Positions 1 to 7,474 of a stretch of DNA of 33,560 bases are shown here, piece by piece. Position 1 is the first letter of the stretch. Each line of letters opens with the position of its first letter. Under the pieces are notes generated by a model that was not told where the DNA came from, searched no databases, and saw only the letters and a list, made by a program, of their open reading frames with translations. The translations under genes were made by a program, and so were the position numbers. The DNA comes from a virus. Location of the stretch: the IMG/VR virus record IMGVR_UViG_3300042301_006228, positions 1 to 33,560 of that record. One strand, given 5' to 3'.

Positions 1-364
1 CCTGCAGCAACATGCCGCAGCGGCGGCAGGCATCGGGGTGGTGCTCCACCACCTCATCCACCCGCTCGATTGGCAACGGCTCAGGCCCGGTCCAAGGGTG
101 GTCCGGCTGGCCGCCGCGTTTGCGGCCACTGCCTTTGGGACGCTCGGGTGGCTTAAACCCCGGACCAGCGCTGGAGGGCGGTATGGAGGAATTGCGGGAG
201 CTGCGGCCGATCCGCTCCCGCAGGTTGGCCAGTTCGGTAGCCAAAGCGGTCAACTGGGCACGCAGCTGCTCGATCTCCTCCTGCTGAGCCAAGATGATCG
301 TCCTGGCACCGGCTGGCCACGTCAACCAGTCCGCTTCTGAAATCCCAGCCGGTGGGGCGCCCAT
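1..364 (-). mobile_element. IS66-family transposase, N-terminal part (cut by window edge)
   Basis: The minus-strand reading frame opens at an ATG at 364 and runs off the window. It shows the usual start of an IS66 TnpC transposase: a leucine-zipper-like stretch (QQEEIEQLRAQLTALATEL), then RIGRSSRNSSIPPSS, FKPPERPKGSGRKRGGQP, and finally VVEHHPDACRRCG, the first half of a zinc-finger-like motif. In the family this region binds DNA and precedes the DDE catalytic domain, which would lie outside the window. A TTG nine bases upstream is an alternative start. I saw no tnpA or tnpB upstream and could not define a terminal inverted repeat. Family assignment is firm; whether the element is intact cannot be judged. 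Confidence 0.85.
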
Positions 365-1276
365 CGCATCCAATCTCTGCCTGAGATGCAAACGGGAATC
401 AGGCTGCCGTCAAGGGTTCAGCAGGGTTGAAGTTTGCGGGGAGCTGTCCCGACCCCTGAATGGGTACGGTTTACAGAATGGCCATTACCCCTTAGTCGTT
501 TCATGGGATCACTTGCAAGCGGTCTTGTCAAACCCAAACACTGAGAGCAGGTCTTTCAGTCTTTCGCCTGGCAAACCCAGCCAGATCGCATCCAGTACTT
601 GGTCAATAGGGGGGCTAAGCCGTGCCAGCGGACACTTGAAGCTCTTGTCCCAGAGGAGGAAGATGGGCTCCCACAGGGCGCCCCACTAGGGGGTGGTTAG
701 AAACTCACAAAGAGCACTCAGGAAAGGCTCCAACACCTCCCAGAGGCGCCTGATGCACGTTGAGCGCGACAGATTCCTGTTACTATAGGCACGATCTTTA
801 GGCAATTTCTGTTAGTGCCTCGTGCTGCCCAGTAAAGGTAGTTTCACTCCCTTCGCAGGCTGGCCCGGTTACTTTGGGTGGTGAATGTACGTCAGTGATG
901 GCACCGAGTAACGGCAGTGACAGAACCCGTCTGCCCCCCTTCCCGAAGTCCTACCCGATCTGACTCTGGCCAAAGCGTCCGACCGCTGAATTTTCAGCAG
1001 TCGTAACAGTGTCAAGGCCAGAATTACCACTTTGGGACCGTAGAGAGCCGAGAATCGAGCAGTCCAGGGCCAATCCGCCTTCCTGGCCGATCCTCTGACA
1101 CACCTGCGTCAGCGTTTCCGGCTATTGACCGGGGGGATTGGCGCAAAATTCCGAAATCTTGCCAGAACTGACGTTTCGTTCATTGGAAGCCTGATCAAGA
1201 CCTCCAGAGTGTCAGATATGAAGAACCCCGGCTTCCCTGGCGGCGGGAGTGTCGCCGCCCTCTCAGGAAAGAGTGC
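365..1276. other. Gene-poor stretch left of the phage operon
   Basis: This stretch separates the IS66 transposase from the end of the last tail gene. Its only protein-like signal is the degenerate minus-strand frame at 509-811, listed separately. From 815 to 1276 I see no convincing gene, RNA or repeat. Short plus-strand frames here have no ribosome site and no recognisable motif. The end of the phage element or of an inserted IS probably lies here, but no attachment site or target duplication could be made out. Confidence 0.4.
509..811 (-). pseudogene. Degenerate ORF of unknown family with an internal TAG
   Basis: A minus-strand frame is open from 811 to a TGA at 509-511, interrupted once by TAG at 686-688. 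The translation looks protein-like on both sides of that stop (NLSRSTCIRRLWEVLEPFL before, PIFLLWDKSFKCPLARLSPP and LPGERLKDLLSVFGFDK after). There is no ATG in the downstream half, and a stop at 812-814 bounds the frame. It is most likely the remains of a gene, perhaps from another mobile element, since it sits beside an IS66 transposase. I do not recognise the family. Confidence 0.3.
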
Positions 1277-2476
1277 TCAAGGCGTCCCTCTTGGCCACAG
1301 CACTCCCGTGCTCGGCCTAGAGCTGGCGCCTCCACTACCACCCCCCTGGAGCTGCTTGGCGTAGAGGGGGTGCTGGCGGACGCCTGGAGCACCGAGCGCC
1401 GCGGTTGACCAATCGGTCAGAAAGTCCGGGCCGGTGGCTGGTCCCATCGCGACCGGGCCTGGCGTGAGCAGGGGGCAGAAGCTGAGGCGGTCCGAGATCG
1501 TGGTCCAGGGCAGGGAAGCGACCGTGTCCCAGCCCGGACGGGGCTGAGTATCGGGTGGGTGCAGGTACCAGATGTCGGTGGCGCCGCTGTAGGCCGCCGC
1601 CAGTTGGTAGAAGGTGCCGGGTCCGCCGGGGTTGGTTACCCGGCCCAGGCGGCGGGGGTCGGTGTGCTGGTTGCTGCCCAGCCAGAAGCAGTCCGGCAGC
1701 GCGATGCGGGGCTGCATCGTGCCGTGGCTAAAGGCACCCGTTCCTGAGGCGCCCACGTAGAGCCCACAGCCTCGAATCAGCTGCTGTTCGTTGCCCGTCG
1801 GCGGCAGCGGGATGATCGAGGCCGCCACCATTGCGTTGTTGCTCCAGGTGTAGCTGTTCAGTGAATAGAACATGCCGGCGTAGGAGTTGGAGCGGTTGAA
1901 AATCACACTCCAGCCACTTGCCGCCGGGGAGCGGTATAGCAATAGGGTGTGATTCTGGGTGTTGATATCAGTGCCGGTCGGTGCAATGGTGTAGCAGAAG
2001 AATTCACGGCCTGGTGTCGTATCAGCCTGAATCAGCAAAAAGCCGGCCAGATCCCAGGCCGGTGTGCCATCCGGGGCGTAGTGCGACATGCCGGCATTGA
2101 CGCTGAACAAGGACGAGGAGAAGCTGCCGTAGCCGCCATTGCTGCTGTCATTGCTGTAGGTGCTCTCAAGGCCCAGTTGCAGGCGGGCAGAGCCACTGCT
2201 GGAGTTGTAGCCCTGCACCTTGGAGCTATTGGAGAAGCTCAAAAGCACCGGCGTCTGCGGATGGCCCAGCCGCCAGACATAGCCGTAGGTGATGGCACCC
2301 GTCGCAGCGCTGTGATCCTTGATCACTGACAGCGGCACCAGGGCATTGGCCGGGGTGGCGTTCACCTCCGCCGAGAAGGCATTGAAGGCCTCCGCCAGCT
2401 TCATGCCAGGTGCAGTCGCCTGCTTGCTGGTCCAGTTCCAGAGCGGCCATTGCAGGGCGGAGCAGGTCAGTGGCAT
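1277..2476 (-). CDS. Putative phage tail/receptor-binding-like protein (last gene of structural operon)
   Basis: A 399-residue protein rich in Ser, Gly, Asn and aromatic residues, without a signal peptide or membrane segment, as expected of a beta-rich virion surface protein. The middle contains GREFFCYTIAP followed by a short strand-rich stretch (LLLYRSPAASGWSVIF). The next gene upstream has the same pattern (GQEFFCFAF, then VALLIAKDVLSGQWHLSL), so the two appear to be distant paralogues. It starts at ATG 2476, seven bases after the end of the upstream gene, and is the terminal gene of the tail-side operon. Its position after collagen-like fibre genes suggests an adhesin or baseplate-distal protein. 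I do not recognise a named family, and the function is inferred from context only. Confidence 0.5.
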   Translation of the reverse strand: MPLTCSALQWPLWNWTSKQATAPGMKLAEAFNAFSAEVNATPANALVPLSVIKDHSAATGAITYGYVWRLGHPQTPVLLSFSNSSKVQGYNSSSGSARLQLGLESTYSNDSSNGGYGSFSSSLFSVNAGMSHYAPDGTPAWDLAGFLLIQADTTPGREFFCYTIAPTGTDINTQNHTLLLYRSPAASGWSVIFNRSNSYAGMFYSLNSYTWSNNAMVAASIIPLPPTGNEQQLIRGCGLYVGASGTGAFSHGTMQPRIALPDCFWLGSNQHTDPRRLGRVTNPGGPGTFYQLAAAYSGATDIWYLHPPDTQPRPGWDTVASLPWTTISDRLSFCPLLTPGPVAMGPATGPDFLTDWSTAALGAPGVRQHPLYAKQLQGGGSGGASSRPSTGVLWPRGTP

Positions 2477-2482
2477 AGGGGT

Positions 2483-3352
2483 TCAGTTGGTCGGGTCCTT
2501 GAGACGCACCACCAGCCGAGAGGGGCCGAGCTGCAGCCACTCGCTGCCATCGGCCGCTTTGAAGTAGCCAAAGCTGGAGAAGGTGCGGTTGTAGATCGCC
2601 AGGTCAGCAGGCAGCACCACCGGATCCCACCACTGCACCGGCGGGAGCGGCGTGGTGTACATGGTCGTTGGAGTGATCGGCAGCCACTGGGCCGGGCGCA
2701 CCAGCATCAGTGGCAGCGCTGATGAGTAGAAGTCAACGCGAAAGGCGGTGGAAAGCAGCAACTGGGGCCGCGCCAGGTTCCAGGCCACGGTGGCAATCAC
2801 GCCGGCCATATCGGTTAGCGACAGGTGCCACTGGCCTGAAAGCACATCCTTGGCGATCAGCAAGGCCACCGCCTGGCGGTTGGAGAAGGTGTGCTGGGAA
2901 AAGGCAAAGCAGAAGAACTCCTGGCCTGCCGCCAGGCTGGAGGCCACCACCGCCCCCAGCGGCAGCGGTTGAGGCGGCAGGGTGATCAAAGAGCTGGTGC
3001 TGCCCACCCCGCCGGTAAGGCTGCCGTGGCCGCCCAGGGCAGGGCCCGGCGTGAATCCCGCCGCCAGGGCGGCATGGGTGGTCACAGCGCCAGTGGTCAG
3101 ATTTGCCACCCACTGGTTGATCAGCTCCACCGGTTGGCCGCCGCTGAGCGCCGCCAGCCTCGCGCGGATCGTCCAGCCGCAGAAGCCCGGCGCCCCGGCC
3201 GGGCCAGTGAGCATGCTCAGCAGTTGGCTTGGGTTCTGGCCATTGGCCGCCGTGATCCAGCCCGTCAGCAGGGCATGGACCTCAGCAAACAGGTCAGGCA
3301 GCGCAAAGCCCTGATCGCCCCGGCGGCTGAGATCGGTAATTGTTGCTGTCAT
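2483..3352 (-). CDS. Putative phage tail/receptor-binding-like protein, paralogue of its downstream neighbour
   Basis: A 289-residue protein starting MTATITDLSRRGDQ. The ATG shares one base with the TGA of the upstream gene (TGATG arrangement at 3352), which implies translational coupling. The central segment GQEFFCFAF and the following strand-rich block match the layout of the 399-residue neighbour. The C-terminal part is rich in Trp, Tyr and Pro (PVQWWDPVVLP, GYFKAADGSEWLQLGPS), as in appendage proteins that contact a surface. There is no membrane segment. It belongs to the same co-transcribed set as the collagen-like fibre. The family is not recognised; phage structural assignment rests on operon membership. 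Confidence 0.45.
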   Translation of the reverse strand: MTATITDLSRRGDQGFALPDLFAEVHALLTGWITAANGQNPSQLLSMLTGPAGAPGFCGWTIRARLAALSGGQPVELINQWVANLTTGAVTTHAALAAGFTPGPALGGHGSLTGGVGSTSSLITLPPQPLPLGAVVASSLAAGQEFFCFAFSQHTFSNRQAVALLIAKDVLSGQWHLSLTDMAGVIATVAWNLARPQLLLSTAFRVDFYSSALPLMLVRPAQWLPITPTTMYTTPLPPVQWWDPVVLPADLAIYNRTFSSFGYFKAADGSEWLQLGPSRLVVRLKDPTN

Positions 3353-3786
3353 CAGCCGGCCACCGAATCGTTGAGCACCAGGGCCAGCACCGCCAAGTTG
3401 GCGGTGTGGGCGCCAGCCACCTCGGTGCGCAACCGTGCCCAGAGCCGCTGCTGCAGGGGGCTCTCTCCGTTGCTGTAGCTGCTGCCCGGCGCCAGCTTGA
3501 GGGTCGGCGTTGCAGCTGAGAAGCGCAGATCGACCAGCACACCGGCAGAGGGCGGTGGATCCTCCCCGATCGGCCTGGCTGCATCGGCCGTACGCGCCGC
3601 CATGGAGTCGTAGAAGGTCACCCAGGCCGCCGCCGTGCAGCTCACCTCCAGAAAAAGGCCATCGACACCAAGGGCCGCAAAGCTCAGGTCCACCGCCGAG
3701 GGGCCATTCAGGGGCCCACTGCTCTGCTGCTCCAGGGCCCGACGGGGCGTGTCGATGCGGGGCACCCAGCGGGGAGTGGCGGTCAT
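3352..3786 (-). CDS. Small phage structural protein of unknown function
   Basis: A 144-residue protein. It begins [21 protein letters not shown] and ends in a helical segment (QQRLWARLRTEVAGAHTANL). Its start codon overlaps the stop of the collagen-like gene by one base, and its own stop overlaps the start of the next gene the same way, so three genes in a row are translationally coupled. The middle section (VDGLFLEVSCTAAAWVTFYDS, LVDLRFSAATPTLKLAPGSSY) reads as a small beta domain typical of fibre-associated virion proteins. No catalytic motif is seen. A role in fibre assembly or attachment is inferred from the neighbours only. Confidence 0.45.
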   Translation of the reverse strand: MTATPRWVPRIDTPRRALEQQSSGPLNGPSAVDLSFAALGVDGLFLEVSCTAAAWVTFYDSMAARTADAARPIGEDPPPSAGVLVDLRFSAATPTLKLAPGSSYSNGESPLQQRLWARLRTEVAGAHTANLAVLALVLNDSVAG

Positions 3787-5048
3787 CAGGGGATCACCTG
3801 GATCTTGCGGATCGCCCGCACCGTCTGGGCGATCGTCTTACCCAGCGGATCCCAGTTGCCATAGAACCAGTCCTGCACCTGGTGGGTGGTGGCCGAGTCC
3901 TGGGTGGAGGTGCCCATGCCGCCGGCAAAAAAGGCCTGGGCCGCCCCATCAACAAACAAGGGGAAGGCGGTTTGGGCAGGCACCGAAAGGGTGTAGTTGG
4001 CAGTGGCTGGCACCGCATAGGGGTTGGCGCCATGACTGGTGCCGTTGCCCTCGCTGCCATCCGGCTTGAAGCGCCGGTAGAGGATCTCCAGCTCGAACAG
4101 CGCCGGGATGTACCAATCCGAGAAGGTGGCGATGGTGAGTCCCCTTGCCCACTGGGTGGCCGGGTGTGCTGCGTCGTTGGCGGCGTTGCTGTTCGCCCAG
4201 CCGTCAAAAGTGCTCGATGCCCCGGTGGTCGCGGTGTTGCTTGTTTTGCAGGCCCGGCTGCTCTGGCCCGTGGCCTTGGGCGCAATGATCAGGGCGTGGG
4301 TGGCCACCCCATTCATGCTCTGGGAGATCAGCCCGCCGTAGTAGCCGCCTTCATAGGCCGCCCCAATCGCCGGCAGGCTGGCGACTGGCGTGCCGCTGGC
4401 CGCGACATTCAGTTTGTAGACGTCGCCGTTGCTTTGATCGAGGTACAGATCCCCCGTGAGCTGGCCGGGGATCGAGACCGGCGGCGGGCCGCTGCCCACG
4501 AACCAGCTCGTGCCCCGCACACCCTGGACTCCGGCACCGCCGGTGGCGCCGACTGGCCCCTGGATGCCCTGCGGTCCAGCAACACCAGTGCTGCCTGCAG
4601 GTCCAGCGGGTCCGGTGGGGCCAGCGGGTCCCACTCCGCCGGTCGGCCCTGCCGGGCCAGCGGGGCCTGAGATCGGACCCGCATTGATCCAGGTACTGGT
4701 CGATGCGTTCCAGCTGTAGAGGCTGTTGTTCTCGTTTTGAACCAGGTAGGCATCGCCTTGCTGCCGGTTCGCAGTCGGCAGGGCGGCGAAGTTGGCCACA
4801 CTGCCCTTGAGGTTGATACCGGTGCCGGCGGTGCCCTGAGGGCCAGCAGGACCCTGGGGGCCCGCTGCTCCCGCACTGCCGGCTGGGCCGGTGGCACCTG
4901 CCGGCCCCTGGCTACCGGCCGGACCAGGCGAACCCTGGGGACCCGCATTTCCCTGACTGCCAGTCGGGCCTGCAGGGCCGCTGGGGCCAGTCGGTCCAGG
5001 CACACCTTGCGGACCGCGGATCGAGCCGGTGTTCGCCCAGGAGGTCAT
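3786..5048 (-). CDS. Collagen-like tail fibre protein
   Basis: A 420-residue protein with two blocks of Gly-X-Y triplets, near residues 12-75 and 128-180 (for example [17 protein letters not shown]). They are separated by a non-collagen linker with a [17 protein letters not shown] motif. After the second block comes [15 protein letters not shown], a short module also found at the C-terminus of the protein at 7475-8266. The last ~230 residues form a globular head with [17 protein letters not shown], resembling a DUF1566-like (Lcl) fold. Collagen triplets in phage proteins form trimeric fibre shafts, so this is likely a tail or head fibre with a C-terminal binding head. The N-terminus MTSW plus GPQG matches the small protein at 7152-7370. 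A 12-codon leader ORF overlaps the start (ATGA at 5045-5048). Confidence 0.8.
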   Translation of the reverse strand: MTSWANTGSIRGPQGVPGPTGPSGPAGPTGSQGNAGPQGSPGPAGSQGPAGATGPAGSAGAAGPQGPAGPQGTAGTGINLKGSVANFAALPTANRQQGDAYLVQNENNSLYSWNASTSTWINAGPISGPAGPAGPTGGVGPAGPTGPAGPAGSTGVAGPQGIQGPVGATGGAGVQGVRGTSWFVGSGPPPVSIPGQLTGDLYLDQSNGDVYKLNVAASGTPVASLPAIGAAYEGGYYGGLISQSMNGVATHALIIAPKATGQSSRACKTSNTATTGASSTFDGWANSNAANDAAHPATQWARGLTIATFSDWYIPALFELEILYRRFKPDGSEGNGTSHGANPYAVPATANYTLSVPAQTAFPLFVDGAAQAFFAGGMGTSTQDSATTHQVQDWFYGNWDPLGKTIAQTVRAIRKIQVIP

Positions 5049-5083
5049 CTACGCAGCAGGTCGTTGTCACGAGCTATTGCCAT
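5045..5083 (-). CDS. 12-codon leader ORF in front of the collagen-like fibre gene
   Basis: ATG at 5083 opens a frame reading [12 protein letters not shown]. Its TGA overlaps the ATG of the fibre gene by three bases (ATGA). The same length, the same first three residues (MAI) and the same overlap occur in front of the other MTSW gene at 7370. It may be a translated leader used for coupling or attenuation. It could also be a by-product of the conserved motif TGGCAATAG, which contains the start of the frame. Confidence 0.35.
   Translation of the reverse strand: MAIARDNDLLRR
5074..5082 (-). promoter_or_regulatory. Phage motif TGGCAATAG upstream of the collagen-like fibre gene
   Basis: Minus-strand TGGCAATAG, extended to ATCAATGGCAATAG in common with the copy at 7396-7404. 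Its downstream edge lies 26 bases from the fibre start, the same distance as at the other collagen-like gene. It is one of five such sites in front of phage structural genes. It does not resemble a sigma70 -10 box, so a phage-specific transcription or translation signal is inferred. Confidence 0.5.
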
Positions 5084-5222
5084 TGATGATTCCGGGCCGC
5101 CAGCAATGCGGCCGCGACGGGGCCACCAGCTACTGAACAGGCTCCGCTCCGGCCCTTTTCATGGTCGGGGGGCGCCTCAAGGGTGATACGAGCCCGCCGC
5201 TGGGGTGTTCGGCTGCGCTGCG

Positions 5223-5240
5223 CTCCACACTTCTGTGGAG
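5223..5240. repeat. Perfect 7-bp stem-loop
   Basis: CTCCACA and TGTGGAG enclose a 4-base loop in the gap upstream of the small plus-strand gene at 5296. No T-run follows on either strand, so a terminator is unlikely. It could be a binding site or an RNA hairpin in the leader of the plus-strand gene. Confidence 0.3.
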
Positions 5241-5295
5241 GACGGGCCCTTGACCCGCCCCCCGCCGGCAGAGAGGTCCTACGCAAAGCCTTCCC

Positions 5296-5481
5296 ATGGC
5301 TTCTCTGTCCCGCAAAGCCCGCCTGCAGCGTTATTCCTGGCCGTTGCTGGAGGGGCTGGCGTTCTGCAACGAGCGCTATCCCCGGCTTTCTGAGCTGGCG
5401 GCCCAGGTGCTGTTTGAGCAGCAGGCAGCCCGGCCGCAGGCACCGGTTGTCCCGGCGTTGGAGGCACTCATCCCCTTCTGA
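5296..5481 (+). CDS. Small plus-strand gene (moron-like), function unknown
   Basis: A 61-residue protein, MASLSRKARLQRYSWPLLEG at the start, with a basic N-terminal half and an Ala/Pro-rich tail. It runs opposite to the surrounding phage late genes, in a 1-kb gap between two of them. A strong intrinsic terminator begins five bases after its stop codon, which is the best evidence that it is a transcribed gene. A good Shine-Dalgarno sequence is not visible, and the start is chosen as the first ATG giving a compact protein. Independent transcription units of this kind in late operons are often morons. The function is not recognised. Confidence 0.5.
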   Translation: MASLSRKARLQRYSWPLLEGLAFCNERYPRLSELAAQVLFEQQAARPQAPVVPALEALIPF

Positions 5482-5486
5482 GTTCA

Positions 5487-5533
5487 GCCCCCAGGCGGGG
5501 CCCCAGAGGGGGGCCTGGGGGCCTTCTTTTTTT
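5487..5533 (+). terminator. Rho-independent terminator after the 61-residue gene
   Basis: A perfect 10-bp GC stem (GCCCCCAGGC at 5487-5496 with GCCTGGGGGC at 5513-5522) is followed by a T-rich tract with a seven-T run to 5533. It is oriented to end plus-strand transcription. Confidence 0.85.
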
Positions 5534-5704
5534 GGTCGCGGGACGCCAGACGCTTTGCTGGGCAGCGGGACATGCTGCGCTACAGGCTGGGGCCGGAGCC
5601 ATCACAGTCGGCGAGGGGGAGAGCTGCACCGCTGCCCCGGCTGTCTCGCCCCGGTGGGTCGCTACAGCCGAGACCTGACGCGGGTGTTCCTCGCCTCTTT
5701 TGTG

Positions 5705-5917
5705 ATGGCCTCCTCTTTCCCATGCTGCGAAATCCGCCAACTGGTGGTGCATGTCTATCCCACTGGCAGCAAGGCGGGCGCTGCAGAGCGCATCACCGTC
5801 TTCTATGGCCGCCGTGGCAGGCCGGTTAAAAAGCCCCGTTTCATCCCTGCTGAGCTGGCCCATCAGTGGGCGCGCAAGCTGCAGGCCCGGCGCCTCGGCA
5901 CCGTCTCGGTGCTCTGA
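5705..5917 (+). CDS. Small basic plus-strand gene, function unknown
   Basis: A 70-residue basic protein starting MASSFPCCEIRQLVVHVYP, followed by TVFYGRRGRPVKKPRF and a helix (AELAHQWARKLQARRLG). The alternation of strands and a basic helix would suit nucleic-acid binding, but no known fold is recognised. The frame is open far upstream (to 5183), so an earlier start is possible. ATG 5705 is chosen because the sequence before it, which overlaps the preceding terminator, reads as noise. A hairpin resembling a terminator lies 18 bases after the stop. Like the gene at 5296 it opposes the phage late genes and may be an independently expressed accessory gene. Confidence 0.45.
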   Translation: MASSFPCCEIRQLVVHVYPTGSKAGAAERITVFYGRRGRPVKKPRFIPAELAHQWARKLQARRLGTVSVL

Positions 5918-5935
5918 GGCTCGGGGGCTCTGGCT

Positions 5936-5970
5936 AAGCCCCGGCGGGTGTGCGGCTCGCCGGGGCTTTC
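5936..5970 (+). terminator. Terminator-like hairpin after the 70-residue gene
   Basis: AAGCCCCGGCG (5936-5946) pairs perfectly with CGCCGGGGCTT (5958-5968) around an 11-base loop. Only three T residues follow on the plus strand. It is probably an intrinsic terminator, weaker than the one at 5487. Confidence 0.6.
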
Positions 5971-6084
5971 CCGACTGACGCTGTGAGCAACGCGCTCCAA
6001 GCAGTGCAAGTACTACGTAGTTGTCGTCAGCCCCGTCCTAACTGTGCTGTTCTGCTATTGGTCTTGGCCCTCGGACCCTGCCCA

Positions 6085-6330
6085 TCAAGCCAGCACCCAG
6101 GCACTACCGCTCCAGAAGCGAAGCGGTTTGGGGATCCAGCTACTGCCGGTCCAGACCTTGACGCTGATCGGCTGAAAGCCGCGATCGATGCCGAGGTAGG
6201 TCATCACGGCGCCGGGGCTGGACGCCCTCAAGCCGTAGAACTCGTCGCTGATGATCAGCCCAGCGAGGCCCTGGTCCCAGTTGTCCATACCGCCGTCGAA
6301 CGGCTGGATTGGGGCCTGGCGTCTGCGCAT
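6085..6330 (-). CDS. Small phage tail-associated protein with C-terminal Trp/Gly/Ser repeats
   Basis: An 81-residue protein ending in two copies of a WxGSxW-type unit (VKVWTGSSWIPKP, LRFWSGSAWVLA). Repeats of this kind are common at the C-termini of small phage tail and minor structural proteins. The start ATG at 6330 lies three bases after the stop of the upstream gene, so the two are co-translated. It is the last gene of the upstream block before the 1-kb gap holding the plus-strand genes. Confidence 0.55.
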   Translation of the reverse strand: MRRRQAPIQPFDGGMDNWDQGLAGLIISDEFYGLRASSPGAVMTYLGIDRGFQPISVKVWTGSSWIPKPLRFWSGSAWVLA

Positions 6331-6333
6331 GGC

Positions 6334-7152
6334 TCAACCGACTGCCAGCTTGAGCAGGCCCCGCACCGCGCCGGTGCTGGTGGTTGAGCAGAACATCAGC
6401 AGGGAGAGGCAGGCGTCATTGGGCACCACTGGCAAACCCAAACCGGCCCAGTCGCGGATTTCGCTCTTGTTGGCCACCATCGTGGTGGTGCCAGTCAAAA
6501 AGCGGGTGCAGGTCACTCCAAAGGACCCGGCGGTGCCGGTGCTGGCGCTCAGCGTGAGGCTGTTTACAGCTTTGATGCCTGTTTTGCCGGTGGCAGGCAG
6601 GATCGGATAGAGGCCAGAAGCGCGGCTGGTGGCCGCCAGGGCTATCACCACATCACCGGTGGTGTTATCGGCATAGGTCAGGTTCAGCGTGGCGTTGACG
6701 CCCGTGGCGCCGGTGTCGGTGTACCACTCCAGCCACCAGGTGAGCTCGGAGAGATCCGTTGGGCCGATCCGATCGATGGAAACGCCGGTGAGATTGAGCG
6801 GCAGGTTGGTGGTTTGTGCCGTGGGAGAAGCAACAGTGCCGGAAAGGCCGCCCTGGTGGCAAAGCCGGTCATGGACGCTGAGGTTGGTGGCGCTGTTGGC
6901 CGTCGCCAGCTCCAGCCAGGCCAGATAGGTGGCTACTGGCGCGGTTTGGTTGGTGAGCGGCAATGCTCCGGTGGTGGCCCTGGTGCAGACCGCCGCTGTG
7001 GTGGGGATGGCGCCCTGGCCGGGCACACCGGTTGCGCACCAGAGCGAATGGAAGCGGCCGGCCACGGTGTTGCTGAGGCTGGCCTTGTCGATCAGGGCGT
7101 TGCGCGAGAGCGTCAGCGCTGCAATCAGCTGGTCGCGGCTTGTGATCGCCAT
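6334..7152 (-). CDS. Phage virion protein, function unknown
   Basis: A 272-residue protein. An N-terminal helical segment (ITSRDQLIAALTLSRNALID, residues 2-21) is followed by a beta-rich body with a WWLEWYTDTGATG motif near residue 140 and many Thr/Ala/Gly strands. No signal peptide or enzyme motif is visible. Its ATG overlaps the TGA of the 72-residue gene upstream by one base. The make-up fits a virion decoration, tail or neck protein. The family is not recognised, and the role is inferred from its place between capsid and fibre genes. Confidence 0.5.
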   Translation of the reverse strand: MAITSRDQLIAALTLSRNALIDKASLSNTVAGRFHSLWCATGVPGQGAIPTTAAVCTRATTGALPLTNQTAPVATYLAWLELATANSATNLSVHDRLCHQGGLSGTVASPTAQTTNLPLNLTGVSIDRIGPTDLSELTWWLEWYTDTGATGVNATLNLTYADNTTGDVVIALAATSRASGLYPILPATGKTGIKAVNSLTLSASTGTAGSFGVTCTRFLTGTTTMVANKSEIRDWAGLGLPVVPNDACLSLLMFCSTTSTGAVRGLLKLAVG

Positions 7153-7370
7153 CAGTTGGTGTCCACCCAGAGGTCATGGAGCTGGGGATTGGTCGGCGCC
7201 GTTGGGCCAACGGTCAACCTGGTGGCGTTGAGCTTGAGGTTGAGCTCCTGCTGCAGGTCGGCTTGGGCGCTCAAGGTGCCGGTGATGCCACCCCAAACAC
7301 TGGGCCCAGTGGGTCCAGGCAGACCCTGGGGTCCCTTCAGTGACAGCCCGAGGGCGCCCCAAGACGTCAT
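7152..7370 (-). CDS. Short collagen-like N-terminus protein, paralogue of the fibre shaft start
   Basis: A 72-residue protein, MTSWGALGLSLKGPQGLPG followed by PTGP. The first ~25 residues match the N-terminus of the collagen-like fibre at 3786-5048 (MTSW, then GPQG and GPTGPS). It then has a helical stretch (ADLQQELNLKLNATRL) and ends in VGPTAPTNPQLHDLWVDTN, a common end of fibre attachment modules. ATG 7370 is preferred over the ATG nine bases upstream, because GGAG is well placed and the paralogue starts the same way. A 12-codon leader overlaps the start. It may be an adaptor sharing the attachment segment of the fibre, or a fibre gene that has lost its distal part. Confidence 0.6.
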   Translation of the reverse strand: MTSWGALGLSLKGPQGLPGPTGPSVWGGITGTLSAQADLQQELNLKLNATRLTVGPTAPTNPQLHDLWVDTN

Positions 7371-7405
7371 CCACTCCACCAGTAGTTCACGCCTTCTATT
7401 GCCAT
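7367..7405 (-). CDS. 12-codon leader ORF in front of the short collagen-like gene
   Basis: ATG at 7405 reads MAIEGVNYWWSG, and its TGA overlaps the ATG at 7370 (ATGA). Length, MAI start and overlap are identical to the leader at 5045-5083 although the rest of the peptide differs. That points to conserved geometry rather than conserved peptide sequence. Confidence 0.35.
   Translation of the reverse strand: MAIEGVNYWWSG
7396..7404 (-). promoter_or_regulatory. Phage motif TGGCAATAG upstream of the short collagen-like gene
   Basis: Second copy of the extended motif ATCAATGGCAATAG. Its downstream edge lies 26 bases from the start at 7370, and GTGA follows six bases further on. Spacing to the start codon is identical to the site at 5074. 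Confidence 0.5.
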
Positions 7406-7430
7406 TGATTGCTGCAGTCCACCAACGCGG

Positions 7431-7474
7431 GCCTGGCTCTGGCCCTGGCCCTGGTTCTGGCCTTGGCCCTGGCC
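7431..7474. repeat. Degenerate hexanucleotide tandem repeat (CTGGCC)n
   Basis: About seven degenerate CTGGCC-type units directly follow the stop codon of the PKD-like gene. In the frame of that gene they read Gly-Gln repeats (GQGQGQNQGQGQSQ) on the minus strand, continuing open through the leader ORF until the TGA at 7367. Slippage in this tract or read-through of the TGA would lengthen the upstream protein. Confidence 0.55.

Noticed and set aside
661-700. GLPQGAP, like a reverse transcriptase motif, on the plus strand
   Set aside because: No YADD box, no other RT motif and a stop right after it. The opposite strand is more protein-like here.
1121-1129. Further copy of the phage motif (GGTCAATAG on the minus strand)
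   Set aside because: It differs at two of nine positions and has no structural gene start downstream.
3510-4670. Long plus-strand frame opposite the collagen-like fibre gene
   Set aside because: It mirrors the GC-rich, repetitive fibre coding sequence and is Arg/Pro/Gly-rich without structure.
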